Positions 27,465-36,023 are shown, numbered from the stretch's first letter. The stretch is 64,000 nt of DNA from Sphingobium sp. CECT 9361 (GCF_918741285.1 NZ_CAKKNC010000001.1:620001-684000); one strand, 5' to 3'. Notes: generated by a model from the sequence alone, not told the origin. Program-made: numbers and translations.

Positions 27465-28566
27465 CGACCGCGCCTATCGCCGGTTCGCCGGTGCCGTACA
27501 GCGCGGTCATGTTTCCGCCGATGCGGCTCGATCCCATGGGGCGATATTTCTCCAGCCATTTGACCACGCGTTTGTCGTGGAAGCGCGCATAATAGGGTTC
27601 AATCCATGCGAGCGAGGACTCGTTGTACAGGTCCTCCTGCTCATATCCGGCCTTGCGGCCGATCACGTCGGGATCGTCCAGCGCGGCCAGATTGAGGTCG
27701 ATCAGTTTCTGCAGACGATTGCCGCGCTCGGCATACATTTTGATGCCGTTGGTTTCGCCCGCTTCGGCGATCATGACCAGCGGGAGCAAAGCGAACATGT
27801 GATAGCTTGCAGCCTTGGTGCGTCGCGCCATTTCCAGGTCGAGCGAGCCATCGTCGCGGATCTGGCCGACGGCAAATCGATACCGGTCGATGCCCCAATC
27901 GAACAAGGTCTTGTCGCCGGTGGCGAGGCCAGCGGACAGCACACCCCATGCCGCCCAGTACAGGTGATTGTTCTGCCGGCTCTTCATCTCCGTGTGCGTG
28001 GAAAAATCCTCTTTGGCTTTATATGCAATATCGCTAATCCATTTGCGGATTCGGGCTTTCTTCGCTGCGTCGTCGGACGCGGACTGAACCTTCAGATAGG
28101 TGGTGGCAAAGCTGCCCAGTTCCCATTTGCGCACCGATTGCCCCTGCCGGTTGATCTGCCCCAGGAACGCGCCACCTTTTGCCCAGGCATCCAGCCAGTC
28201 GAGCGCGCAGCGCGCTTCGGCATTGGCTGTCGTATTGCCTTCCACATAGTTGTCGGCGCGCTTCACGATGAACTTCACATAGGCTTTGATGGGCGCGATA
28301 TCCGCTGTGTATTCCGCTTCGGATTCCTTGTCGACAATCGTGGAATTGTTGAGCTTTCCGGCCTTTTCTCCATATTTGCTGACGGTCTGAATGTCGACGA
28401 CGGCAATGGGGGCGGTCGGGCATTCGAACGCTTCGCTATCGGTCGACGGGGCCATCGTCACCAGCGCAGGATACAGCGTCGCTGGCTCCCAGGCGCGCGC
28501 CGCGCAGCCCGTGAAGGCGGACGATACAAGCAGGCAAGATACGGTCTTGATGGCCATGCGATGCAT
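27448..28566 (-). CDS. algL: alginate lyase AlgL (PL5), possible lipoprotein, encoded against the operon
   Basis: A 372-residue polysaccharide lyase family 5 enzyme (Pseudomonas AlgL has 367) that clears stray polymer from the periplasm. Recognised stretches are NNSTIVD, the catalytic NNHLYWAAWGV, RRTKAASYH with the catalytic Tyr, and AWIEPYY. The N-terminus reads as a signal peptide ending F-T-G-C (Cys21), a possible lipobox; AlgL is normally soluble. GGAGG lies four bases before the ATG. It is on the opposite strand, convergent with and overlapping the membrane gene, and its start is only 26 bases from the start of algX. Confidence 0.9.
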   Translation of the reverse strand: MHRMAIKTVSCLLVSSAFTGCAARAWEPATLYPALVTMAPSTDSEAFECPTAPIAVVDIQTVSKYGEKAGKLNNSTIVDKESEAEYTADIAPIKAYVKFIVKRADNYVEGNTTANAEARCALDWLDAWAKGGAFLGQINRQGQSVRKWELGSFATTYLKVQSASDDAAKKARIRKWISDIAYKAKEDFSTHTEMKSRQNNHLYWAAWGVLSAGLATGDKTLFDWGIDRYRFAVGQIRDDGSLDLEMARRTKAASYHMFALLPLVMIAEAGETNGIKMYAERGNRLQKLIDLNLAALDDPDVIGRKAGYEQEDLYNESSLAWIEPYYARFHDKRVVKWLEKYRPMGSSRIGGNMTALYGTGEPAIGAVVKQQK

Positions 28567-28592
28567 AGAGCCTCCACAGATTTGAGGGCAGG

Positions 28593-30077
28593 ATGAATAA
28601 CGGTTCGAACTCTTCGTATTGCGTTCGCGGTGCGACCGCTAGCATATTTGCGATTGCTGTTGCATTAACGCATGGATTGGCCGTCGCGCAAAACATGCGC
28701 AGCGGTTCTCCGGTCGCGGCGGTGCACGGTCCGTTACGCGCTTTCCAGCCAAGCGACGGCTTTATCGACCCGGCCCCGACCCGTTACGCCTTCTGCCGCG
28801 CGTCGCTGCGGACGAAGAGTTACGCGCTGCCATCGAAGCAAGTGTTCGAAGGCGACACGGGCTGGTTCTTCCATGCCGATGAACTCGATTCGAATCCGTC
28901 GATAACGCCCGATCTGCTGGACGATTTCACGCGCCTGACGCGGACGCTGGCACAGCGCGGGACCAAACTGGTGGTGGTGGTGCCGCCGCCGCGCGGCTTG
29001 CTCGCGTACAGCCATTTGCCGCCGCAGGCGCGCGGGACCATGGCGACGCCATATGACGCCCGCCTCCGGGCATACCAGTCCTTCGTCGATCATATTCGCC
29101 GGGCCGGGCCGATGGTGCCGGATATATTGGCGGAGGCCAATCGGAATGGCGTTTCGTTGGATCGTCTGACCAGCCCTTCGGACATGCACTGGTCCACGAC
29201 CGGGGCATGGGTCACGTCGCTTGCCGTCACGCGCCAGATTGCCCCGCAAAAGCTGAAAGGCGGCGTTCCTCCACTGATGGGAACGGCGTCGCTGGTGGGG
29301 GCGGAGTCCTATCGCACCACGCTCGATACCCTGTGCCGCACGCCGGGGCGGGGGCAGACGGTCCGTGCTTTCACTCTCCCTGCTACGCCCGCTACGCAGA
29401 ACCGCGCGGACATCATCTTGGTCGGCACCAGCTTTTCGGCGCTCACCCATCGCTACGGGTTCGCACCATTCGTTCAGGCCTATTCCGGCATGGCTACGCA
29501 GAACCTGGCCGTCGCTGGCGGCGGGCCGCTGACGGCGTTCCGGCAATATGCTGCGTCCGAACGGTTCAAGACGGACAAGCCCAAATATCTCATCTGGGAA
29601 TTTTCGCCGTCCATGATGTCCGATGCCGGTTTCGCCAGCCAGCTTGGGGGTGTGCTGCGAACGGCATGCCCGGCCAACACGCCAGCGACCAGCGCAGCAT
29701 TGGGCGCAGGCCTCAGCGCCCTTGCCACCGGGGAGGACATTGCGAACGCCGCCCCGGAAGGCGCACCGATCCAGATGACCGTCAAAAGCGACAATGCCGC
29801 TTTCAAGCGCTTCACTGTCTTCCTGAACTATGTCGACGGGCGTCAGGATACCGTCGACATGGATAGCCGCGCCGCCCCCGACATGGCGGCGAACTATACC
29901 TTCATCCTGCCAGACGACCGCGCGCTCCTGTCCGACATCGCGGTGCGCAGCAATGACCCGTTGTCCGGCACGCTGCGCACGCAGCTTTGTCCGGCCGTCG
30001 ATCCTATCGATCCCAATCCCGCAACACCGACCTTGTTCAGCCGCCTGGCGGCTTGGTTCAAGTCCTTTTGGAGCTAA
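28593..30077 (+). CDS. algX: AlgX-like SGNH-domain alginate O-acetyltransferase/export protein
   Basis: A 494-residue protein (Pseudomonas AlgX has 474) with a signal peptide ending near AVAQ. The SGNH-like triad is visible: D197 and H199 in DMHWS, S280 in GTSFS. The C-terminal part (about 355-470) fits the carbohydrate-binding module of AlgX. AlgX transfers acetyl groups to the polymer and belongs to the periplasmic export complex. Its usual acetyl suppliers AlgI, AlgJ and AlgF are not in the window. GAGGGCAGG precedes the ATG. The related AlgJ lacks the C-terminal module, so AlgX is preferred. Confidence 0.85.
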   Translation: MNNGSNSSYCVRGATASIFAIAVALTHGLAVAQNMRSGSPVAAVHGPLRAFQPSDGFIDPAPTRYAFCRASLRTKSYALPSKQVFEGDTGWFFHADELDSNPSITPDLLDDFTRLTRTLAQRGTKLVVVVPPPRGLLAYSHLPPQARGTMATPYDARLRAYQSFVDHIRRAGPMVPDILAEANRNGVSLDRLTSPSDMHWSTTGAWVTSLAVTRQIAPQKLKGGVPPLMGTASLVGAESYRTTLDTLCRTPGRGQTVRAFTLPATPATQNRADIILVGTSFSALTHRYGFAPFVQAYSGMATQNLAVAGGGPLTAFRQYAASERFKTDKPKYLIWEFSPSMMSDAGFASQLGGVLRTACPANTPATSAALGAGLSALATGEDIANAAPEGAPIQMTVKSDNAAFKRFTVFLNYVDGRQDTVDMDSRAAPDMAANYTFILPDDRALLSDIAVRSNDPLSGTLRTQLCPAVDPIDPNPATPTLFSRLAAWFKSFWS

Positions 30078-30081
30078 GCCC

Positions 30082-32220
30082 ATGACATTATCCCGCTCTA
30101 CCCGCGTTCTTTTGCTGGCTACGACTGGCTTCTGCCTGCCCACGGCGGCGCTGGCCGCGGCCTGCCCGGCCCCGGTCAGCGAGCGTGCTGCTCCGGCACC
30201 GACCGGGAAGAGCAAGCCGCCCGTGGAACCGGCGGCCCGCGCTTTCTACGATGCCGACATCATGCGCCGCGCGGGCAGGCGGGAGGAAGCCGACACCATC
30301 TATACGCGCCTGCTCAACACGCCTGCCGACCGTCGCCAGACGGCGCGGCGTGCCGCTCTGCGGCTGTCGCAATCGGCTCTCACGCGCGATGATTATGCCG
30401 TGGCGCGCGATTTTGCCGCCCGGGCAGCGGCAAAGGGCGCCAATGCCGATATCGCGGCGCAAGCGGCCTATCTCGTCAAGCGCATCGACTATGCGCAGAC
30501 TGTCGCTGCGCGCGGTGCGGCCTATGATGCCGTGTCGGCGCGCCGTATGGCCGGGGAACCTGCCGCAGAGTTGCTGCCTGCTTACGATGCGCTGCTCGCC
30601 GCGCCTTGCCCCTATGCGGAGGATTATCACGCGCGCATCCATCTTCAGATTGCCGATGTGAAAGCGGAATCGGGCGATGTCGACGGTGCGCGCGCCAGCC
30701 TTGGCGATGCGGCGCGCGAAGCGACCGGCCTTGCCGATCCCGCTCGCACCACCCGCATCCGGGAGCGCGCGGCGCAGGCAGAGCGCGATATCGATGCCTC
30801 GTTGCTGATCCGCGAAGGCGATGCGCTGGCCGATGCCGATCCCGCCGATACCGTCGGTGCCGAGGCGCGCTATCGTCAGGTGCTGGCCATGACACCGCCG
30901 CCGTCCGTCAGCCGCCTCATCAGCGCGCATTTCGGCCTGTCAAACATCGCGACCGATCGCGGCAATTTCGCCGCTGCCCGCGCCGAACTCGACACCGCCA
31001 AGTCCCTCGCCACGCCTGAACAGATGCCCCGCGTCGATCAGAAATTCGCCCAACTCGCCCAGCGCGAGATCGACTACACCGCGCGCGGTCGCATCGACGT
31101 TGCGCAGACCGGATCGCGCACCCATCCCACCGAAAGCCTCGCGATGCTCGACGCCGTCATCGCGCAGCAGCCCGCGCCGTCCCCTGCCGTCATCCAGTCC
31201 GCGCAACTCACGCAAGCCGACATCCTGCGCCGCGAGCGTTTCTATGTGAAGGCGCGCAGCATCGTCCAGACCGTCACCGCCGCCCCACAGAACGAGCGCC
31301 TCACCGAGCGCGCCAACGCCGTCCTCGCCCGGATCGAAGCGGACAATCCCAAGCAGTCGCTGCACGGGTCGATCGTCACGGGCATATCCTATGACACCAA
31401 CGCCCCCGCGCTGGTCAATTCGCTCCGTACCGAAGTCGACGATGACGGCTATCCCAATAATCAGCGGTTCGACGACACCAGCGCACTGGTCCGCGCACAG
31501 ATCGATCACCGGGTGCGCCTCAACGAAAATGGCGACCAATGGCGCACGCGCTTCACTGGCCTGCAAACCGCGCAGTTCAAACTGGACCGCATCAACCGCA
31601 GCGTGCTGGACGTCGAGACAGGCCCCTATTTCAACTTGCCCGCCGCGCGCCTGACGCTGGGCATCGTGGCGATTGCTGCGGGCGAATGGCGCTCGGGCGA
31701 TTTCGTGCAGTCCAACTTCGGCGGCGGCATCAACCTTGAAAAGCGTCTCGCCGGACAGATGGTGCTGGGCGCTGCCTATGAACTGACCAAGCGCAGCGAC
31801 CGTCGCGCCGGGCTGGACGGCACGTCGCACAACGGTCGCCTGTGGCTGCGCGATACCGTCGGCCTCGGCCAGACTCTGCGCGGCGAAGCGGTCATCCTGC
31901 GCCGCGATGTGGACAATCCCGCGCTCGATACCTGGCGCTACGGTGCCAGCCTTGCCTATTCCTACGAATGGGGGGATCGCGACACCGTCGGCTACACTGT
32001 CTCGGTGGAGCCGGGCTATCAGTTCATCGACTACCGCCGCTTCGCCGGGTTCGATCGCCATGACGAGCGGATCACGGCCGACGTGGAAGCGGGCGCGACC
32101 TTCCGCCGCCAATGGTATGCCGGCCTCATCTATCAATTGAACGACGTCAATTCGAACACGCTGTCGGGGGAGCGCCTCGCCAACCACCGCTTCGGCATCC
32201 GCTTCGGCTATCTGTTCTGA
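30082..32220 (+). CDS. TPR-domain outer-membrane beta-barrel, probable polysaccharide exporter replacing AlgE
   Basis: A 712-residue protein. A signal peptide (to about residue 25) is followed by helical TPR-like repeats (about 50-420) and, from about 426, alternating polar/hydrophobic strands typical of an outer-membrane barrel, ending GIRFGYLF with the terminal Phe needed for barrel assembly. This plan (periplasmic TPR plus barrel in one chain) is that of PgaA, BcsC and PelB exporters. It ends the cluster, four bases after algX, and no algE is present, so it is the best candidate for the polymer pore; this is inference. Surface-lipoprotein assembly modifiers share a similar plan. Confidence 0.75.
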   Translation: MTLSRSTRVLLLATTGFCLPTAALAAACPAPVSERAAPAPTGKSKPPVEPAARAFYDADIMRRAGRREEADTIYTRLLNTPADRRQTARRAALRLSQSALTRDDYAVARDFAARAAAKGANADIAAQAAYLVKRIDYAQTVAARGAAYDAVSARRMAGEPAAELLPAYDALLAAPCPYAEDYHARIHLQIADVKAESGDVDGARASLGDAAREATGLADPARTTRIRERAAQAERDIDASLLIREGDALADADPADTVGAEARYRQVLAMTPPPSVSRLISAHFGLSNIATDRGNFAAARAELDTAKSLATPEQMPRVDQKFAQLAQREIDYTARGRIDVAQTGSRTHPTESLAMLDAVIAQQPAPSPAVIQSAQLTQADILRRERFYVKARSIVQTVTAAPQNERLTERANAVLARIEADNPKQSLHGSIVTGISYDTNAPALVNSLRTEVDDDGYPNNQRFDDTSALVRAQIDHRVRLNENGDQWRTRFTGLQTAQFKLDRINRSVLDVETGPYFNLPAARLTLGIVAIAAGEWRSGDFVQSNFGGGINLEKRLAGQMVLGAAYELTKRSDRRAGLDGTSHNGRLWLRDTVGLGQTLRGEAVILRRDVDNPALDTWRYGASLAYSYEWGDRDTVGYTVSVEPGYQFIDYRRFAGFDRHDERITADVEAGATFRRQWYAGLIYQLNDVNSNTLSGERLANHRFGIRFGYLF

Positions 32221-32742
32221 TCCAGCCCGCCGTTCCCCTGCTTTCGCGGGGGAACAATGGGTACATAGCACGGATAATTACACGCCCAATGTCCGTTCCA
32301 GATGACCAGCCCGTCAGGGCCTGAAAACAAAGGGGGACAGGGGCACAACATGTGCCTCTGTCCCCCTTTTGTTCACGACCGGAATCCCGCGGAAATCCGC
32401 CATTTCCGCGCCGCGAACGCGCTACGGGCTGCGTCATCCGGCCACTACAGCTTGTGCTTAACGCACCGCGTCAACCCCTAGCATTGGTGGCGCGAACAAA
32501 TATTTGCGCCCAATCGCGCAAAAATTCTGTGGCGCTTTTTTGACTATGGAGTAACATTCGGGTCGGCTTCGGGGGCGAGGCCGGGGGAAGCGGCGCTAGT
32601 GCGCCATTCCATGCGCTGTGCTGGGTTTTTGGATAGGGAAGAGGAGGTTACTTATGCGACATTTCGCACGCATGCCCGATTCGACCCGGGCCTGCCCGCC
32701 AAAGGCAGCGGCGCGGCAACATCCGTCACCGCGCCAGCGCTT
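32221..32742. other. intergenic region after the polysaccharide cluster
   Basis: It holds a small G/C hairpin (32231-32254), a 19-bp hairpin (32329-32369), an A+T-rich stretch near 32490-32545, and a perfect ribosome-binding site followed by ATG at 32654. No conserved gene is supported. Confidence 0.5.
32329..32369. terminator. long hairpin downstream of the polysaccharide cluster
   Basis: 19-base arms starting AAAGGGGGACAG and ending CTGTCCCCCTTT pair with a single G-T wobble around a 3-base loop, and TTTTG follows. It is a plausible strong terminator for the cluster, or a small palindromic repeat. Confidence 0.65.
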
Positions 32743-32872
32743 TTACGCTTCGTTCTCTTCTTCTTCGAACGTCACGGCCACGTCGCCATTGGCGGACAGC
32801 CGCACTGTCTTGCCGTCGTCCTCGACTGCGGCGATCAGGCCTTTGCCGATGAAGTGGTGGTGGCCCTTATGA
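32654..32872 (+). CDS. doubtful short ORF behind a perfect ribosome site
   Basis: GAGGAGG six bases before an ATG is the strongest ribosome site in the area, but the 72-residue frame is Ser/Ala/Pro-rich, has no recognisable family and runs antisense into the DUF2171 gene. It may be a leader or the stump of a deleted gene. Confidence 0.2.
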   Translation: MRHFARMPDSTRACPPKAAARQHPSPRQRFYASFSSSSNVTATSPLADSRTVLPSSSTAAIRPLPMKWWWPL

Positions 32873-33000
32873 CTGCCTTCGCCACTGTCCGCCTTGGTCA
32901 GCTTGATGCGGTCGCCCTGCATGTGGTCCACGGTGCCGACATGCACGCCGTCCGCGCCGATCACGTCGGCATGTTCCTTGATAGTGCTCGTATCGACCAT
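32743..33000 (-). CDS. DUF2171 domain protein
   Basis: An 85-residue soluble protein with the DUF2171 pattern: VDTSTIKEHADVIGADG, HVGTVDHMQGDRIKLTK, then a His-rich HKGHHHFI and an acidic C-terminus. The family resembles PRC-barrel-like small domains; its function is unknown. The start at 33000 is chosen because AGGAG lies 8 bases upstream; the longer frame reads back through the nrdB promoter. It lies just upstream of nrdB on the other strand. Confidence 0.8.
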   Translation of the reverse strand: MVDTSTIKEHADVIGADGVHVGTVDHMQGDRIKLTKADSGEGSHKGHHHFIGKGLIAAVEDDGKTVRLSANGDVAVTFEEEENEA

Positions 33001-33109
33001 GATATTGCTCCTGTACCGGGGGTGGTGACGTTTGAACGCACCGCCGCGTGGCATGGGGCCAGCCGCCCGCAACTTTTCACCGCATTCACTGCACGTCCGG
33101 AGTAATCCC

Positions 33110-34159
33110 ATGTCCCTTCTTCAAGCGTCCAAGCAGTACAAGCCCTTCGAATATCCCTGGGCCTTCGACTTCTGGAAGCGTCAGCAGCAGATCCACTGGA
33201 TGCCTGAGGAAGTGCCTTTGGGTGAGGATTGCCGCGACTGGGCGCAAAAGCTCTCCGATCATGAGCGCAACCTGCTCACGCAGATTTTCCGCTTCTTCAC
33301 ACAGGCCGATGTCGAGGTGCAGGATTGCTACCACGACAAATATGGCCGCGTGTTCAAGCCGACCGAAGTCAAGATGATGCTCACTGCGTTCAGCAATATG
33401 GAAACCATCCATATCGCCGCCTACAGCCATCTGCTCGACACCATCGGCATGCCCGAAAGCGAATATGGCGCGTTCCTGGAATATCAGGAAATGCGCGACA
33501 AGCATGATTATATGCAGCAATTCGGCGTCGACAGTGACGAGGATATCGCCCGCACGCTGGCCATGTTCGGCGGCTTTACCGAAGGGCTGCAACTCTTCGC
33601 CAGCTTCGCGATGCTGATGAACTTCCCCCGCTTCAACAAGATGAAGGGCATGGGCCAGATCGTCACCTGGTCGATCCGCGACGAAACCCTCCATTGCGAA
33701 GGCATCGTCAAGATGTTCCACACCTTCGTCAAGGAACGCGGCTGCCTGACCAAGGCTGTGCGCGAAGACATCATCGATTGCTGCCAGAAGACCGTGCGGC
33801 TGGAAGATGCCTTCATCGATCTGGCGTTCGAAATGGGTCCGGTCCCCGGCATGACTGCCAAGGAGATCAAGAAGTACATCCGCTTCATCGCCGACTGGCG
33901 TCTGGGGCAACTGGGTTTCCAGCCGATCTACATGATCGAGGAACACCCCCTGCCATGGCTCGCCCCGCTGCTGAACGGCGTGGAGCACGCCAACTTCTTC
34001 GAAACCCGCGCCACCGAATACTCAAAGGGCGCCACCCGCGGCAACTGGAACGAAGTGTGGGACAGCTTCGATCGCCGCAAGAAGCTCAAGGCGAACGATA
34101 CGGTCGAGGACGAAACGGGCGACGACATGTTCAAGCAGGCGGGGATCGCGGCGGAGTAA
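33110..34159 (+). CDS. nrdB: class Ia ribonucleoside-diphosphate reductase, beta subunit
   Basis: A 349-residue small subunit that carries the di-iron tyrosyl radical. Iron-binding motifs appear as FTQADVEVQDCYHD, METIHIAAYSH, ETLHCEGIVKMFH and the C-terminal region ends in an acidic tail (VEDETGDDMFKQ) that docks to NrdA. GGAG lies 8 bases before the ATG. It is 19.6 kb from nrdA with the alginate-type cluster between. No NrdR box as good as that of nrdA is visible directly upstream. The A+T-rich orphan gene begins 5 bases after its stop. Confidence 0.94.
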   Translation: MSLLQASKQYKPFEYPWAFDFWKRQQQIHWMPEEVPLGEDCRDWAQKLSDHERNLLTQIFRFFTQADVEVQDCYHDKYGRVFKPTEVKMMLTAFSNMETIHIAAYSHLLDTIGMPESEYGAFLEYQEMRDKHDYMQQFGVDSDEDIARTLAMFGGFTEGLQLFASFAMLMNFPRFNKMKGMGQIVTWSIRDETLHCEGIVKMFHTFVKERGCLTKAVREDIIDCCQKTVRLEDAFIDLAFEMGPVPGMTAKEIKKYIRFIADWRLGQLGFQPIYMIEEHPLPWLAPLLNGVEHANFFETRATEYSKGATRGNWNEVWDSFDRRKKLKANDTVEDETGDDMFKQAGIAAE

Positions 34160-34164
34160 GGGGG

Positions 34165-35442
34165 ATGGTTAGTGCAGTTGTGCGAACAGCTAAGCTGACA
34201 GACGGTGAGATACTTGCGCTCGTAAAATCTTTGTTGAATTGTGACCCCACGGGAGAAGCTGTAATAAATTACCCTATAGGTCACATAGTACGTATAAACT
34301 CTGACTCAAAATTGAGCGATACTCAGCTGCAAGACAAAAACAGAATTATATTAGATATGAAGTTTGGATTTGGAGGGTCAGTTCAAGAGGTGGTCTGCTT
34401 CCATAGGGGGGTAGTCGAACCTGATTTTTGGCGCCAGCATCCGAATATTAACGGGTTCGCGCGTAGCCAGCCACATGCATATTTTGATGAGATTGGTTTC
34501 CTAGAACCTGAACGAAATTCATATGGGCAACAGCAACAACATGATAAGCTGCCGAAAGAGGTAATATTTTCGGTTATCTCCCTTATCAACGGCAAGTCAG
34601 TCGAAGGATTGCTAGCCGATGACTCGGCTAAAGAAAATCTACATCAGATGGTTGCCGCGCAAATTGCTGACCTCCGGCAACTTAATCTGGAGATGACTTC
34701 AGGTTTGGCTAAAGCTCGCGCTAATATAGATACGGATTTAGCTAAAAAAACTGAAAAACTCGATAAAGAGTTTGAAGCACGAAAATCTTTGTTGAAAGAG
34801 CAAGAGATAGAATTATCGAACTTGCGAAAAGAAATCAATGATCGAGAGCCGCAACACGAACGAAGGAGATTGCGTGAGCATCTTACAGAACGGTTGCAGC
34901 AGACGATCATTAACCCTCCTATAGTTACAGGAGTTACGGAAAGGCGCTCATACTATTTTTACATTGCGGCTGGAGCTGTTTTTCTGATTCTGTCGTTTAG
35001 TCTAACGATTTTTAGTAATTTAGAAGTCTCTGGATCAGCTGCATTTTGGGTGAATGCTGCAAAAAGTTTGGTTGCAGGCGTCGCAGGTGCAGCTTTCACA
35101 TGGGCGGGGCTATCCGGTCTAAAATCGTCTACTATTGCGGCTCGTGAACATGAACAGGCTGTACAAAGATATGCTTTCGACATGGATCGCGCGAGTTGGA
35201 TAGTTGAAACGATCTTACAAATGAACGCAGCCGAGCAAGCCGAAGTGCCAAGAGAATGGTTGGAAAATGCGTGTAGAGATCTGTTTGTAAGATCTAGCAA
35301 AGCCGTTGAGGATTATCGATCACTCGACGCGTTCGCTGCGTTGTTTGATGCGACTGCCAAGGCGCGAATTGGTACGAACGGTATCGAATTTGAAATCGAT
35401 CGCAAGGGCGCGCGAAAATTAGCTCACGAAACCGGTAACTAA
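34165..35442 (+). CDS. A+T-rich orphan: coiled-coil protein with two membrane helices
   Basis: A 425-residue protein I do not recognise. Residues 1-150 form a soluble domain; about 155-250 is a charged coiled coil (ANIDTDLAKKTEKLDKEF, EQEIELSNLRKEINDRE); two membrane helices follow (about 263-283 and 294-316); a soluble C-terminal domain of about 110 residues ends the protein. The coding sequence is far richer in A and T (codons AAA, TTA, ATA) than its neighbours, a sign of recent transfer. The ATG lies five bases after nrdB. The layout recalls membrane-anchored phage-defence effectors, but nothing in the sequence proves that. Confidence 0.75.
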   Translation: MVSAVVRTAKLTDGEILALVKSLLNCDPTGEAVINYPIGHIVRINSDSKLSDTQLQDKNRIILDMKFGFGGSVQEVVCFHRGVVEPDFWRQHPNINGFARSQPHAYFDEIGFLEPERNSYGQQQQHDKLPKEVIFSVISLINGKSVEGLLADDSAKENLHQMVAAQIADLRQLNLEMTSGLAKARANIDTDLAKKTEKLDKEFEARKSLLKEQEIELSNLRKEINDREPQHERRRLREHLTERLQQTIINPPIVTGVTERRSYYFYIAAGAVFLILSFSLTIFSNLEVSGSAAFWVNAAKSLVAGVAGAAFTWAGLSGLKSSTIAAREHEQAVQRYAFDMDRASWIVETILQMNAAEQAEVPREWLENACRDLFVRSSKAVEDYRSLDAFAALFDATAKARIGTNGIEFEIDRKGARKLAHETGN

Positions 35443-36023
35443 TCCCCCCTGTCCTACACGCCCCCCAATCCGCTAACACCGCCGCTCCTTCAACCCGATA
35501 TATCGGTGGTGCCGCGCGTCTGACTCTCTGATGTAACCTCCAAAGTCGATCCGTCGCCGCTGCGCCTCCCGCTCCTCGATACGCGGAAAGAGTGCGCCGC
35601 CAGCGGTAGCCGCATCGACCGCGCGCTTGCCGATTGCGCCTTCGGGCCGGCCAGCGCGGCGATGGGTCATTTGAGAACGCGGACTTTGCGCCACTGCCCC
35701 GATCGTCGTCCCGAAGGAAACCTTCTCCTGCCCGCGCAGCGGCGGCGCGGCAGGATCTATGTGCAAGCCATGCCCGATACCCCTGCTGTCGCAGGCGCCC
35801 CCCAACGCCGCCAAAATCCAACACCACCAACACCGCAACCGCCCCCAATGGGTAGTGACGTAGTGTGACCTTTGAGGCTTTCCGCGCCAAAATCCCTGTT
35901 GGAACGCATGGGCCATTCGCATCGCGGCCTGCCGCGGATTGACCCATATCAATGCGCGCCCTCCCGGCCCCCATCACACTTAGCATTTCCGTGCCTTTTG
36001 GCGCTTTGACAAAGGCTTAGCTT
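35443..36023. other. intergenic region without a supported gene
   Basis: Long frames run on the minus strand (35473-35952), but they have no ribosome site, an odd Arg/Trp/Cys-rich composition and no recognisable domain. The right end holds the promoter of the haemoglobin gene with an FNR/FixK-type box. Confidence 0.55.
35939..35952. promoter_or_regulatory. FNR/FixK-type box upstream of the truncated haemoglobin gene
   Basis: TTGACCCATATCAA matches TTGAT-N4-ATCAA at 9 of 10 fixed positions. Its centre is 78 bases before the ATG at 36024, a reasonable activator position. It suggests induction at low oxygen or by nitric oxide. Confidence 0.6.

Noticed and set aside
16180..32220. Sphingan (gellan/welan-type) cluster, expected in sphingomonads
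   Set aside because: No sphingan glycosyltransferases, Wzx/Wzy or rhamnose genes are present; the enzymes are alginate-type.
35294..35986. Minus-strand frames in the gap before the haemoglobin gene
   Set aside because: Their composition is Arg/Trp-rich, no start has a ribosome site and one overlaps the orphan gene; I could not support a protein or name an insertion sequence.
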